DNA of 8,400 nucleotides from Halorhodospira sp. (GCA_007121755.1 SKJZ01000195.1:1-8400); one strand, 5' to 3'; counted from the first letter of the stretch, positions 1-6,940 are shown. Made by a program: numbers and translations. Notes: generated by a model from the letters alone, not told the origin.

Positions 1-105
1 CTCGCGGCGCTAACGCGCCGCTCAGACAGCTTGCGCGCTCTCCGCTTCGCGGAGTCCTAATCGGTCTGCGATGCTCGGCGCGTCCGGAGGCCGCCCGGCC
101 GGGAA
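1..105. repeat. Palindrome-rich intergenic repeat, left copy
   Basis: This stretch upstream of the petABC leader is very GC-rich and made of small hairpins. Positions 4-10 and 15-21 form a perfect 7-bp stem (GCGGCGC/GCGCCGC) around TAAC. Positions 40-45 and 49-54 form a 6-bp stem (CTCCGC/GCGGAG) around TTC. Positions 64-71 and 85-92 form an imperfect 8-bp stem with one mismatch and one G-T wobble. The part at 38-99 recurs inverted at 8339-8400 with only three differences. I see no open reading frame of substance in it. It looks like a dispersed intergenic palindromic repeat of REP/BIME type, but that class is inferred from structure and the two copies only. No T-run follows the stems, so a simple intrinsic terminator is not supported. 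Confidence 0.75.
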
Positions 106-259
106 CACACCTCGACAATACTTTCCGAAAGGTGAGTTATCGCGTAACGATTTGCTGCATCTTTGGTACTGGATAAGGAGATCGTCTTGACGGTTACGTG
201 CCGATATAAGATCCTTGTCCGCCGTCGTTCCGCCCAGTTCTTACAACTAGGGGAGCCTA
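106..259 (+). promoter_or_regulatory. Leader and presumed promoter region of petABC
   Basis: This 154-bp non-coding stretch lies between the left repeat and petA and is less GC-rich than its surroundings, as expected of a promoter region. No convincing sigma70 pair is visible. TTGACG at 187-192 and TATAAG at 205-210 look like the two boxes but are only 12 bp apart. TCGACA at 112-117 has only a weak GTTATC at 136-141 behind it. The ribosome binding site of petA is clear: AGGGGAG at 249-255, four bases before the ATG. The operon promoter probably lies here, but I cannot place it; it could also lie upstream of the window. Confidence 0.4.
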
Positions 260-865
260 ATGAGCAGTGAAGCCCCAGATCTCAACCGCCGCCGTTTTTT
301 GACCGGTGCGGCGACCGTCGTCGGCGGTGTCGGCCTTGTGTTTACGGCCGTGCCGTTCCTGTCTTACCTGCGTCCCAGTGCCCGGGCGCTCGCCGCGGGT
401 GCGCCCGTCGAGTTGGATATCAGCAAGCTCGAAGTGGGGCGCCGCATTGAGGTCGAGTGGCGAGGCCGTCCCGTTTGGGTGATCGGCCGCAGCCAGGAGC
501 AGATCGACGCCCTTGAGGACGTCCGCGACCGCCTCCGCGACCCCGACTCTGAAGTGGACCAGCAACCGGAGTATGCGCGAAATCCTGCGCGCTCCGTTAA
601 ACCGGATGTGGCCGTGCTGGTGGGCGTATGCACCCATCTCGGTTGCGCGCCCGGCTTCCACCCGGAGATTCGCCCCCAGCACTTCGATCAGGATTGGCGC
701 GGCGGGTTCTTCTGCGCCTGTCACGGCTCCATGTTCGATATGGCGGGACGTGTCTACCGCGGCGTGCCCGCGCCGACCAATTTGGTGGTCCCGCCGCACC
801 GCTATGTCGGTGACGATTACTTGGTCGTCGGCGAGGATCCGACTGATGAAGGGGGGACGGCGTAA
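260..865 (+). CDS. petA: Rieske iron-sulfur subunit of cytochrome bc1 complex
   Basis: This 201-residue protein is the Rieske [2Fe-2S] subunit of ubiquinol:cytochrome c oxidoreductase. It takes the first electron from ubiquinol at the Qo site and passes it to cytochrome c1 on the periplasmic side. Residues 9-15 (NRRRFLT) form a twin-arginine signal followed by a hydrophobic segment at about 15-37, which stays as the membrane anchor. The cluster-binding boxes are CTHLGC at 124-129 and CACHGS at 152-157. By family rules C124, H126, C152 and H155 bind the cluster, and C129 and C154 form the disulfide. Length is normal for proteobacteria. The start follows a good Shine-Dalgarno sequence (AGGGGAG). 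The stop TAA shares its last base with the ATG of petB, so the two genes are translationally coupled. Confidence 0.97.
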   Translation: MSSEAPDLNRRRFLTGAATVVGGVGLVFTAVPFLSYLRPSARALAAGAPVELDISKLEVGRRIEVEWRGRPVWVIGRSQEQIDALEDVRDRLRDPDSEVDQQPEYARNPARSVKPDVAVLVGVCTHLGCAPGFHPEIRPQHFDQDWRGGFFCACHGSMFDMAGRVYRGVPAPTNLVVPPHRYVGDDYLVVGEDPTDEGGTA

Positions 866-2097
866 TGAGCGACAATAACGCCACCGGGGTGCAGGGCTGG
901 ATCGACGCCCGCTTCCCGATGACGAAGACATGGAACGAGCATCTCGCCGAGTATTACGCGCCGAAGAATTTCAACTTCTGGTACTACTTCGGATCGCTGG
1001 CGATGCTTGTGCTGGTGATCCAGATCGTCTCCGGTATCTGGTTGACGATGTACTATAAGCCGACCGCCGCCGAAGCGTTCTCGTCGGTCGAGTTCATTAT
1101 GCGGGACGTCAATTGGGGCTGGTTGATGCGCTATATGCACACCACCGGCGCGTCGGCGTTCTTCATCGTGGTCTACCTCCACATGTTCCGCGGTTTGATG
1201 TACGGCTCCTACCAGAAGCCGCGGGAGCTGTTGTGGATCATCGGCATGCTGATCTACTTGGTGCTGATGGCCGAGGCCTTTATGGGCTATGTGCTGCCCT
1301 GGGGGCAGATGTCGTTCTGGGGCGCTCAGGTCATCATCTCGCTGTTCGGCGCCATTCCGGTCATCGGCGAGCCGCTGGTGGTCTGGATTCAGGGCGACTT
1401 CATGATCAGCGAGGCCACGCTCGGACGCCTCTTTGCGCTGCACGTGGTGGCGTTGCCGCTGGTGCTGGTGGCGTTGGTCTTCGTCCATATCGTGGCGCTG
1501 CACCACGTTGGCTCGAACAACCCCGACGGCATCGAGATCAAGCAGAACAAGGGTGCGGACGGCAAGCCGGTTGACGGCATTCCGTTCCATCCGTACTACT
1601 CGGTAAAGGACCTGGTGGGCATCGGCGTCTTCCTGATCCTCTTCGCCGCGGTGGTCTTCTTCGCGCCGGAGTTCTACGGCCTGTTCATCGAGCGACCGAA
1701 CTTCCAGCCGGCCGATCCGCTGCAGACCCCGGCCAGTATCCACCCGGTGTGGTACTTCACGCCGCACTACGCGATCCTGCAGTCGATCCCCCACGCGTTG
1801 AGCGGTGTCGTCGCCATGTTCGCCGCGGTGCTGATCCTCTTCTTCATGCCGTGGATCGATCGCGGGAAGGTTCGCTCCATCCGCTACCGGGGGCTCGGCT
1901 TCAAGGTCGCTTTGATACTGTTCGCCATCTCCTTCGTGGTGCTGGGTTGGTGCGGCACTCAGGAACCGGCGGGGTTGCCGGTGATCCTGGGCCGGATCTT
2001 CTCCGTCGTCTACTTCGGCTTTTTCGTCTTCCTGTGGGTCTACACCTACTTCGGCCTGGAGAAGACGAAGCCCGTGCCTGAAAGGGTGACGCACTAA
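865..2097 (+). CDS. petB: Cytochrome b subunit of bc1 complex
   Basis: This 410-residue full-length cytochrome b is the membrane core of the bc1 complex, carrying hemes bL and bH and the Qo and Qi quinone sites. About eight hydrophobic helices are visible (near 40-62, 92-112, 122-142, 186-212, 248-268, 308-330, 345-362 and 376-396). The heme ligands should be H92 and H106 in helix B and H193 and H208 in helix D. GYVLPWGQMSFWGA at 141-154 is the conserved stretch of the Qo region, and GSNNPDG follows helix D. The Qo motif usually written PEWY is PVWY here (294-297). The helix D histidines have 14 residues between them, against 13 in mitochondrial cytochrome b. The gene is a fused, single-chain type, not split as in b6f. 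It overlaps petA and petC by 1 bp each; GGGGGGACGG just upstream serves as the ribosome binding site. Confidence 0.97.
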   Translation: MSDNNATGVQGWIDARFPMTKTWNEHLAEYYAPKNFNFWYYFGSLAMLVLVIQIVSGIWLTMYYKPTAAEAFSSVEFIMRDVNWGWLMRYMHTTGASAFFIVVYLHMFRGLMYGSYQKPRELLWIIGMLIYLVLMAEAFMGYVLPWGQMSFWGAQVIISLFGAIPVIGEPLVVWIQGDFMISEATLGRLFALHVVALPLVLVALVFVHIVALHHVGSNNPDGIEIKQNKGADGKPVDGIPFHPYYSVKDLVGIGVFLILFAAVVFFAPEFYGLFIERPNFQPADPLQTPASIHPVWYFTPHYAILQSIPHALSGVVAMFAAVLILFFMPWIDRGKVRSIRYRGLGFKVALILFAISFVVLGWCGTQEPAGLPVILGRIFSVVYFGFFVFLWVYTYFGLEKTKPVPERVTH

Positions 2098-2846
2098 TGA
2101 GAAAAATCATCCATACAGCCGTGGCCGTTATGGTGTTCGCCGTTGGCGGCGTGATGCTGCCCGCTTCCGCCGCACCGGCGCCTTCCGGGGTGGAGATGCT
2201 GGATCCCGAGGTCAACCCCCGTGATCGCGACGCGATCCAGCGGGGCGCGAAGAGCTTCGTCAACTACTGCCTCGGATGCCACTCGGTCAAATACCTGCGT
2301 TATAACCGCTTGGGCCAGGATACCGGGATGCCGGACGATTTGGTGGAGGAGCACCTGATCTTCGGCGAGCAGGAGGTTCACGATCTCATGCTCTCCTCCA
2401 TGGACCCCGAAGATGCGGAGGCGTGGCTGGGCATGGCTCCGCCCGACCTTTCGTTGACCACCCGGGTAGAGGGCGAGAAGTGGGTTTATACCTTTTTGAA
2501 CGGCTTCTACCGTGACGAGGACGCGACCCACGGGGTGAATAACCTGCTTCAGGAAGGGACCAGCATGCCGCATATGCTCTCCCGCCTTCAGGGCATTCCA
2601 GAGCCGGTTTACGCGGACGACGGCGAGACGGTAGTCGGCGTCCAGATTCCCGAAGGCGCGGGCGGCACGCTCAGCGAGGAAGAGTACCTGGAGTTTACCG
2701 CCGATATCGTAAGCTTCATGGTCTATGCTGCGGAGCCCATCCGGGCGGACCGGGAACGGATCGGGGTCTGGGTGATCCTCTTCCTCATCGTGCTGACAGT
2801 GATCTTCTACTTCCTGAAGCGGGAGTATTGGAAGGACATTCATTAA
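2097..2846 (+). CDS. petC: Cytochrome c1 subunit of bc1 complex
   Basis: This 249-residue protein is the c-type heme subunit that accepts electrons from the Rieske protein and reduces soluble cytochrome c in the periplasm. A Sec signal peptide covers about residues 1-26, with likely cleavage after ASA at 24-26 or close to it. The heme attachment motif is CLGCH at 58-62. PPDLSL at 115-120 is a conserved cytochrome c1 element, and M157 in the TSMPHML stretch is the probable axial methionine ligand. A single C-terminal membrane anchor lies at about 222-240 and ends in positively charged KREYWK, giving the usual periplasmic domain with one C-terminal helix. The ATG overlaps the petB stop as TAATG, with AAAGGG about 10 bases upstream. 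This completes the three-subunit bacterial bc1 set; no extra subunit is visible. Confidence 0.96.
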   Translation: MRKIIHTAVAVMVFAVGGVMLPASAAPAPSGVEMLDPEVNPRDRDAIQRGAKSFVNYCLGCHSVKYLRYNRLGQDTGMPDDLVEEHLIFGEQEVHDLMLSSMDPEDAEAWLGMAPPDLSLTTRVEGEKWVYTFLNGFYRDEDATHGVNNLLQEGTSMPHMLSRLQGIPEPVYADDGETVVGVQIPEGAGGTLSEEEYLEFTADIVSFMVYAAEPIRADRERIGVWVILFLIVLTVIFYFLKREYWKDIH

Positions 2847-2853
2847 TCTACGC

Positions 2854-2881
2854 GCGGGCGGCGCCGCCGCCCGCCGTCTTT
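2854..2881 (+). terminator. GC-rich hairpin between petC and sspA
   Basis: Directly after the petC stop, positions 2854-2863 (GCGGGCGGCG) and 2865-2874 (CGCCGCCCGC) form a perfect inverted repeat centred on one base, so a stem of 8-9 bp with a 3-5 base loop is possible. It is followed by CGTCTTT, a poor U-tract. This could be a weak terminator or attenuator that lowers sspAB transcription relative to petABC, or a 3' stabilising hairpin for the pet message. The hairpin is seen; its function is inferred. Confidence 0.4.
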
Positions 2882-2894
2882 GGAGTGTGCCGCA

Positions 2895-3494
2895 TTGATC
2901 CGGCTCTACTCAGGACCGCTCTGCATCCACAGCCATCGCGTCCGCCTCGTGCTCGCCGAAAAGGGCGTCGAGGCGGAACGGGTGGCTGTGGACCCGGATG
3001 AGCCGCCAGCGGCTCTGCTGGAGCACAACCCGTACGGGACCGTGCCGACGCTGGTGGATCGGGATGTCGCGCTGTACGACCCGACCATCATTACTGAGTA
3101 CCTGGATGAGCGGTATCCCCATCCTCCGTTGATGCCGGTCGACCCGGTCAGCCGCGCCAAGGCCAGGTTGGTGGTCTACCGGATGGAGCGGGATTGGTAC
3201 GCGCTCTACGAGCGGCTTGAGGTCGCGGAGCGGAACCACGCCAAGTCGGCCCGTCGCGCCCTCCAGGAAAGCCTGGTGGCTGCGGCCGAGTTGTTCGAGG
3301 GCCAGCCCTACTTTCTGAACGACGACTTTTCGATTATGGATGCGGTGGTTCTGCCGTTGCTTTGGCGGCTTCCCCCCGCGGGGATCGCCTTGCCGCGTGC
3401 GGCCGAGGGGATCGTCAGCTATGCGGAGCGCCTCTTTGCGACGGCGCAGTTCCAGGATAGCCTGACCCGTGAGGAGCGTGCGCTCCGGGAGTGA
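2895..3494 (+). CDS. sspA: Stringent starvation protein A (GST-fold RNA polymerase-associated protein)
   Basis: This protein of about 199 residues is the SspA regulator, a glutathione S-transferase-fold protein that binds RNA polymerase and supports stationary-phase and acid-stress responses in E. coli. The N-terminal thioredoxin-like domain (about 1-75) carries NPYGTVPTLVDRD at 45-57. The surface signature YPHPPLMPVDP at 74-84 is characteristic of SspA and distinguishes it from ordinary transferases. The alpha-helical C-terminal domain follows, with ERDWYALYE and the terminal pattern SLTREERALRE. No ATG fits the N-terminus. I chose TTG at 2895 because GGAG at 2882-2885 sits 9 bases before it and the protein then begins at the first beta strand (IRLYSGPL). 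A TTG at 2880 would add five residues. sspB follows 34 bases later, the usual pairing. Confidence 0.94.
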   Translation: MIRLYSGPLCIHSHRVRLVLAEKGVEAERVAVDPDEPPAALLEHNPYGTVPTLVDRDVALYDPTIITEYLDERYPHPPLMPVDPVSRAKARLVVYRMERDWYALYERLEVAERNHAKSARRALQESLVAAAELFEGQPYFLNDDFSIMDAVVLPLLWRLPPAGIALPRAAEGIVSYAERLFATAQFQDSLTREERALRE

Positions 3495-3528
3495 TTTCCC
3501 CCCTTCTTCCGGCTGGAGGAATGGCCGT

Positions 3529-3930
3529 ATGAAGTCGAGTAAACCCTATCTGACACGCGCTCTGTACGAGTGGATCCTCGATAATGAACTCACGCCCCAC
3601 TTGATGGTGGACACGCGTCACGGGGACGTCGAGGCACCCATGGAGTTCGCCGATGGCGACCGGCTGGTGCTCAACGTCTCGCCGCGCGCCGTCCAAAACC
3701 TGTTGATGGGGAACGAGTTGATCGAGTTCCAGGCGCGGTTCGGCGGCGTGGCGCGCCATGTCTGTGTGCCGGTAAGCCGGGTGACAGCGATCTACGCCAA
3801 GGAGAACGGGCACGGGATGCTGTTCGGTAGCGAGGATGACGATGGTGCTGCGGCGCCGGAAGGCGGTACCGACGGCGACGATACGCCTCCCCCAACGGGG
3901 GGAGCGCCGCGTTTACGGGTGGTCAAATAA
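3529..3930 (+). CDS. sspB: ClpXP protease specificity-enhancing factor
   Basis: This 133-residue protein is the adaptor that binds ssrA-tagged and certain other substrates and tethers them to the ClpX unfoldase. The substrate-binding domain covers about residues 1-100: KPYLTRALYEWILDNELTPHL at the start, then MEFADGDRLVLNVSPRAVQNL and IEFQARFGGVARHVCVPVSRVTAIYAKENG. It is followed by an acidic, proline/glycine-rich flexible linker (about 102-125). The last residues, PRLRVVK, form the ClpX-binding tail that is also seen in E. coli. The ATG at 3529 has an excellent ribosome binding site, GGAGGA at 3515-3520, 8 bases upstream. The same frame is open further upstream to 3469, but that would overlap sspA and the family starts near MKSSKPYL. 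It converges on gmhA with 31 bp between the stops. Confidence 0.95.
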   Translation: MKSSKPYLTRALYEWILDNELTPHLMVDTRHGDVEAPMEFADGDRLVLNVSPRAVQNLLMGNELIEFQARFGGVARHVCVPVSRVTAIYAKENGHGMLFGSEDDDGAAAPEGGTDGDDTPPPTGGAPRLRVVK

Positions 3931-3961
3931 AGGAAGCGGCAGTGCGGTCCACTTGAGTGCG

Positions 3962-4570
3962 CTATCCCTGCGTCCCCTCATTAGCCGCCGGGAAGAGGGT
4001 CCGGTCGACCAGATCACAAAGGCAGTGAAGGGCCAGGAGATGCACCTCCTGAATCCGGGCCGTCGATTCAGCGGGCACCCGGATTTCGACGTCGTCCGCC
4101 CGCAAGGTGGCCGCGACGGCCCCGCCCTGGCGGCCGGTGAGGGCGACGACCTGGATATTGCGCTCCGCGGCGGCCCGACAAGCGCTGACCACGTTGGGTG
4201 AGGCGCCGCTGGTGGAGATGGCCAAAAGCGCGTCGCCGGGCTGTCCGAGCGCGCGCACTTGGCGCGAAAAGACCTCGTCAAAGGCGTAGTCGTTGGCGAT
4301 TGATGTCAGCGTGGAACTGTCGGTGGTCAGCGCGATGGCCGGTAGGCCGGGGCGCTCCAGTTCGAACCGGTTGAGCAGTTCGGCGGAGAAGTGCTGAGCG
4401 TCGGCCGCCGACCCGCCGTTGCCGCAAACGAGGATCTTGCGGTCGTTGCGCAATGCGGTGGCCATCAGGTGGCCCGCGCGGGCGATGGCCGGAGCGACTT
4501 TGTCCAGCGCCTCCCGTTTGGTTTGAATGCTGGCGTGGAATAGCTGAGCGATGCGCTCTTCAGGGGTCAT
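3962..4570 (-). CDS. gmhA: SIS-domain phosphoheptose isomerase (GmhA/DiaA family)
   Basis: This 202-residue single SIS-domain protein most resembles GmhA, which converts sedoheptulose 7-phosphate to D-glycero-D-manno-heptose 7-phosphate for LPS core synthesis. Phosphosugar-binding loops are CGNGGSAADAQHF at 49-61 and STSGASPNV at 119-127; the C-terminal helix carries ARIQEVHLLALH at 171-182. H60, E64, Q174 and H182 match the four metal/catalytic positions of E. coli GmhA. E. coli DiaA, the DnaA-binding paralog found at this same locus, has lost the glutamate and the last histidine, as I recall its sequence. An active isomerase is therefore the better reading, though a DnaA-related role cannot be excluded. 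The ATG has AAGGAG about 6 bases upstream. It is the last gene seen of the lpoA-yraN-gmhA operon, 22 bp after yraN. Confidence 0.9.
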   Translation of the reverse strand: MTPEERIAQLFHASIQTKREALDKVAPAIARAGHLMATALRNDRKILVCGNGGSAADAQHFSAELLNRFELERPGLPAIALTTDSSTLTSIANDYAFDEVFSRQVRALGQPGDALLAISTSGASPNVVSACRAAAERNIQVVALTGRQGGAVAATLRADDVEIRVPAESTARIQEVHLLALHCLCDLVDRTLFPAANEGTQG

Positions 4571-4592
4571 GGGTTTCTCCTTCCGGGCGCCT

Positions 4593-4943
4593 TTACCACG
4601 ATCCGTCCGCGGCGAAAGCGTCCTTGATCCACTCTACCGAACCGTCGCCGTCGATGGTGACCACATCGAATCGACCCGGTGTCTCGCCGTGCCGCGCCAT
4701 CCACAGGCGGGCGGCGTGTATCAGGCGCCGGCGCTTGGAGGCGGTCACCGATGCGGCGGCCCCGCCGAACCGCGCCGAGGTGCGTTGACGGACCTCCACA
4801 AACACAGTGACGCCGCAATCGGACATGATCAAGTCGATCTCGCCGCCGCGGGAATGGAAATTCTCCGCTAGCGGAGTGAGCCCTTGCGCGTGTAGATGCG
4901 CCAGAGCGCGCCGCTCAGCGGCGGTACCGGCGGCACGGCTCAC
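4593..4943 (-). CDS. yraN: UPF0102 family nuclease-fold protein YraN
   Basis: This 116-residue protein belongs to the YraN/UPF0102 family, whose fold resembles Holliday junction resolvases and restriction-type nucleases but whose function is not established. The family pattern is complete: GTAAERRALAHLHAQGL near the N-terminus (E10), NFHSRGGEIDLI at 28-39 with E35 and D37, VFVEVRQR at 47-54 with E50, FGGAAASVTASKRRRL at 59-74 and RFDVV at 91-95. The acidic residues and E-V-R/Q pair match a PD-(D/E)XK-like active site. The start is GTG at 4943, only 5 bases after the lpoA stop. A weak GAAGAG lies inside the end of lpoA, so translation is probably coupled to lpoA. The position between lpoA and the SIS gene is the standard one. 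Confidence 0.93.
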   Translation of the reverse strand: MSRAAGTAAERRALAHLHAQGLTPLAENFHSRGGEIDLIMSDCGVTVFVEVRQRTSARFGGAAASVTASKRRRLIHAARLWMARHGETPGRFDVVTIDGDGSVEWIKDAFAADGSW

Positions 4944-4948
4944 GGCCG

Positions 4949-6940
4949 CTACTCTTCGTCGGTGCCGTCGGGCGGCGGGATATCGGGTATAGGCGGAATC
5001 GCCGAGGGCCCCGTCTCCAACCCCCAGGGCGCCGCCACGGAAGGCATCGGCCGGAAAAGCGCCCGGCCGCCACGGAATTGCGCGGGAACCAACCCCCTTT
5101 CGATGTGGCCGTCGGACCGCACCCGCAACTGCCCGGTGAGGCCGTCAATGGACTCGTCGGGATGATCCTGCAGGATCTCCAGGTAGGGCAAAATGCGGTA
5201 GGCGTCGATGCCCAGCGCGGTAAGCCGGGCGTAGCGGTCCATCGGATCGCCCCATATCTCCCGCAGAGAGGCGCGCTCCAAGGCTGCCCCAACAGCGGCG
5301 GCGGCGTCCACCATCCACGGCCCGTCGAGGAAGTAGAGTCCGTTTAAATCCCGATCCCGGTCCGGATCGTGCCGCCCGGCGTAGACATGGGAAGTGGCTA
5401 GCACCGGGAGATCCTGCGCGTGGTGGTACTCGATCTGGGGGCGTAACAGACGCGCCTGCTGCGGGAACGCGGCAAGGAAAATACCGTCCACATCCTGGCG
5501 GCGGCGCGGGGTAAACTCAAGCCGTTGGCCCAATTGTCCGGCCAGTTGACGATAACGGCGGTCGCTGGCGTCCAAGTTGAGGGCGGAGCGAAGGGGTCCG
5601 GCGTGGTCGCTGGCGTTGGGATCGTAGGCGGCAATCTGAAGTACCGCCGTGTCGGGGTGTGCCGCGAACGCTTCATCAAAAGCGGACGCGATTCGCACGC
5701 CCCAAGAGTTGTCGGGAACCAATACCACAACGTTCCGCCACCCCCGTGCATATGCATGGTCCGCCGCGGCCGCCGCCTCCGCCTCGGGGTCCAGGGCGAA
5801 CTGGAAGATGCCGCCGGGCGGTGTGGTTTCACTGTCAGTGGTATTGAGCGCGAGGACGGGGACGTCCGCATCGTCGACCGAAGCCAACGCGGCGAGTTCA
5901 TCCTTGGTCAAGGGGCCGATAATGTGTTCGGCGCCGGCAGCGGCGGCCTCGTAGTACATCTCAATCACCCGCTCCTTGTCGCCGGCGGTGTCGTAAATTG
6001 TGATCTCCGGCCGGTCCCCGGGGGCGGCGTAGTAGGCGGCGAGTACTCCGTCGCGTACCGCGCGGGCGGCGTCGCGCAGCTCGCCCGAGAGGGGCAGCAT
6101 CAAGGCAATCCGTTGCGGCGGGCGGAACTGCTCTTGGTAACGCGCCACGATTTGAGGTACTTGGCGGTCCAGCGCCGGATGGTCCGGGTAGCTCTCCGTC
6201 CAGCTGTCCAATGCATCACCCAGACGGTCCGGGTTGAGCCGGTAAGACCGGGTCAATAACGCCAGATCGAACCAGCCCTGAACGACCTCCTCTTCCGGCT
6301 CTGTAAGGCTTTCCAGTACATGGACCGGCACGCGGGAGAGGCTCGCCCACAGCAATTGCCGATTACGGTCGCGTTCAGAGGGCCTCTCCAGGTACGCTTC
6401 AGCCTTACTCCTTAAGCGGACGACCGCGAGATGCTGATCCAGCGCCTCCGCGACCCGGGCGCGCAACTCGTAGTATGTCTTTTCCCGGCTGTCAGGCGGC
6501 GAAGGCAGGAGGCTGAGTTGAACCCGGGCCGCCGCGGGGTTCCCCATACGGATGAGCGTTTCCGCGCGCGCTAGGCGGTACCGGACCGGTTCATCCCCGA
6601 TCAGTCGGTCGGGGTCGATCTTCGATAGTGACGCTGCGGCCGCCTCGGTCTCGGTCAACCGGAGCCACATCTCCCCGGCTCGCAGTAGCGCTTCATGGCG
6701 GAGCCCAGGGTCATCGGTCGCGCTGGCGGCGCTTTCAAACCACTCGGCGGCTTGTCTGCGTTGACCGCGTTCGGCCGCTTCCTCCGCGCGGCTCATATAC
6801 TCGCGTGGGGTGAGGCGGTCGACGACCTCTTCGGGGGCAACGTCGGGCTCATCCACCGGCGGCGTGGGCGCGCAACCGTAGGCCAGTGTTACAAGCCCGG
6901 CGGCGAGAAGCAGACGAAGAGAGGATACCGGAAGAGTCAT
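4949..6940 (-). CDS. lpoA: Outer-membrane lipoprotein LpoA, activator of PBP1A
   Basis: This protein of about 663 residues is LpoA, the outer-membrane lipoprotein that reaches through the periplasm to stimulate the transpeptidase of penicillin-binding protein 1A. A lipoprotein signal peptide ends in LAYGC with the lipidated cysteine at residue 23. A helical, TPR-like domain (about 45-270) is rich in Ala, Arg and Glu, with AEWFESAASATDDPGLRHEA as a typical unit. From about residue 277 (RIALMLPLSGELRDAARAVRDG) a periplasmic-binding-protein type I fold follows. The stretch EHIIGPLTKDELAAL and the C-terminal LTALGIDAYRILPYLE and GLTGQLRV are typical of the family. The C-terminal tail is proline- and acid-rich. 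I prefer the ATG at 6940; a GTG at 6964 in frame would add 8 residues, and neither has a clear Shine-Dalgarno sequence. It is the first gene of the minus-strand operon. Confidence 0.93.
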   Translation of the reverse strand: MTLPVSSLRLLLAAGLVTLAYGCAPTPPVDEPDVAPEEVVDRLTPREYMSRAEEAAERGQRRQAAEWFESAASATDDPGLRHEALLRAGEMWLRLTETEAAAASLSKIDPDRLIGDEPVRYRLARAETLIRMGNPAAARVQLSLLPSPPDSREKTYYELRARVAEALDQHLAVVRLRSKAEAYLERPSERDRNRQLLWASLSRVPVHVLESLTEPEEEVVQGWFDLALLTRSYRLNPDRLGDALDSWTESYPDHPALDRQVPQIVARYQEQFRPPQRIALMLPLSGELRDAARAVRDGVLAAYYAAPGDRPEITIYDTAGDKERVIEMYYEAAAAGAEHIIGPLTKDELAALASVDDADVPVLALNTTDSETTPPGGIFQFALDPEAEAAAAADHAYARGWRNVVVLVPDNSWGVRIASAFDEAFAAHPDTAVLQIAAYDPNASDHAGPLRSALNLDASDRRYRQLAGQLGQRLEFTPRRRQDVDGIFLAAFPQQARLLRPQIEYHHAQDLPVLATSHVYAGRHDPDRDRDLNGLYFLDGPWMVDAAAAVGAALERASLREIWGDPMDRYARLTALGIDAYRILPYLEILQDHPDESIDGLTGQLRVRSDGHIERGLVPAQFRGGRALFRPMPSVAAPWGLETGPSAIPPIPDIPPPDGTDEE

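Noticed and set aside
187..210. TTGACG plus TATAAG as a sigma70 promoter for petA
   Set aside because: The spacing is 12 bp, well below the usual 16-18, so the pair is not credible as a standard promoter.
817..2094. 425-residue open frame on the minus strand opposite petB
   Set aside because: It lies exactly antisense to a certain cytochrome b gene and its translation is low-complexity, rich in His, Arg, Asp and Gln, as expected from the complement of a GC-rich membrane-protein gene. No recognisable domain.
2094..2843. 249-residue minus-strand open frame opposite petC
   Set aside because: It mirrors the codons of cytochrome c1, which has clear heme and membrane motifs. The antisense frame has no family resemblance and no convincing ribosome binding site.
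5525..6259. 244-residue plus-strand open frame inside lpoA
   Set aside because: It is antisense to lpoA, is glycine/valine/arginine-rich without motifs, and is a GC-driven shadow.
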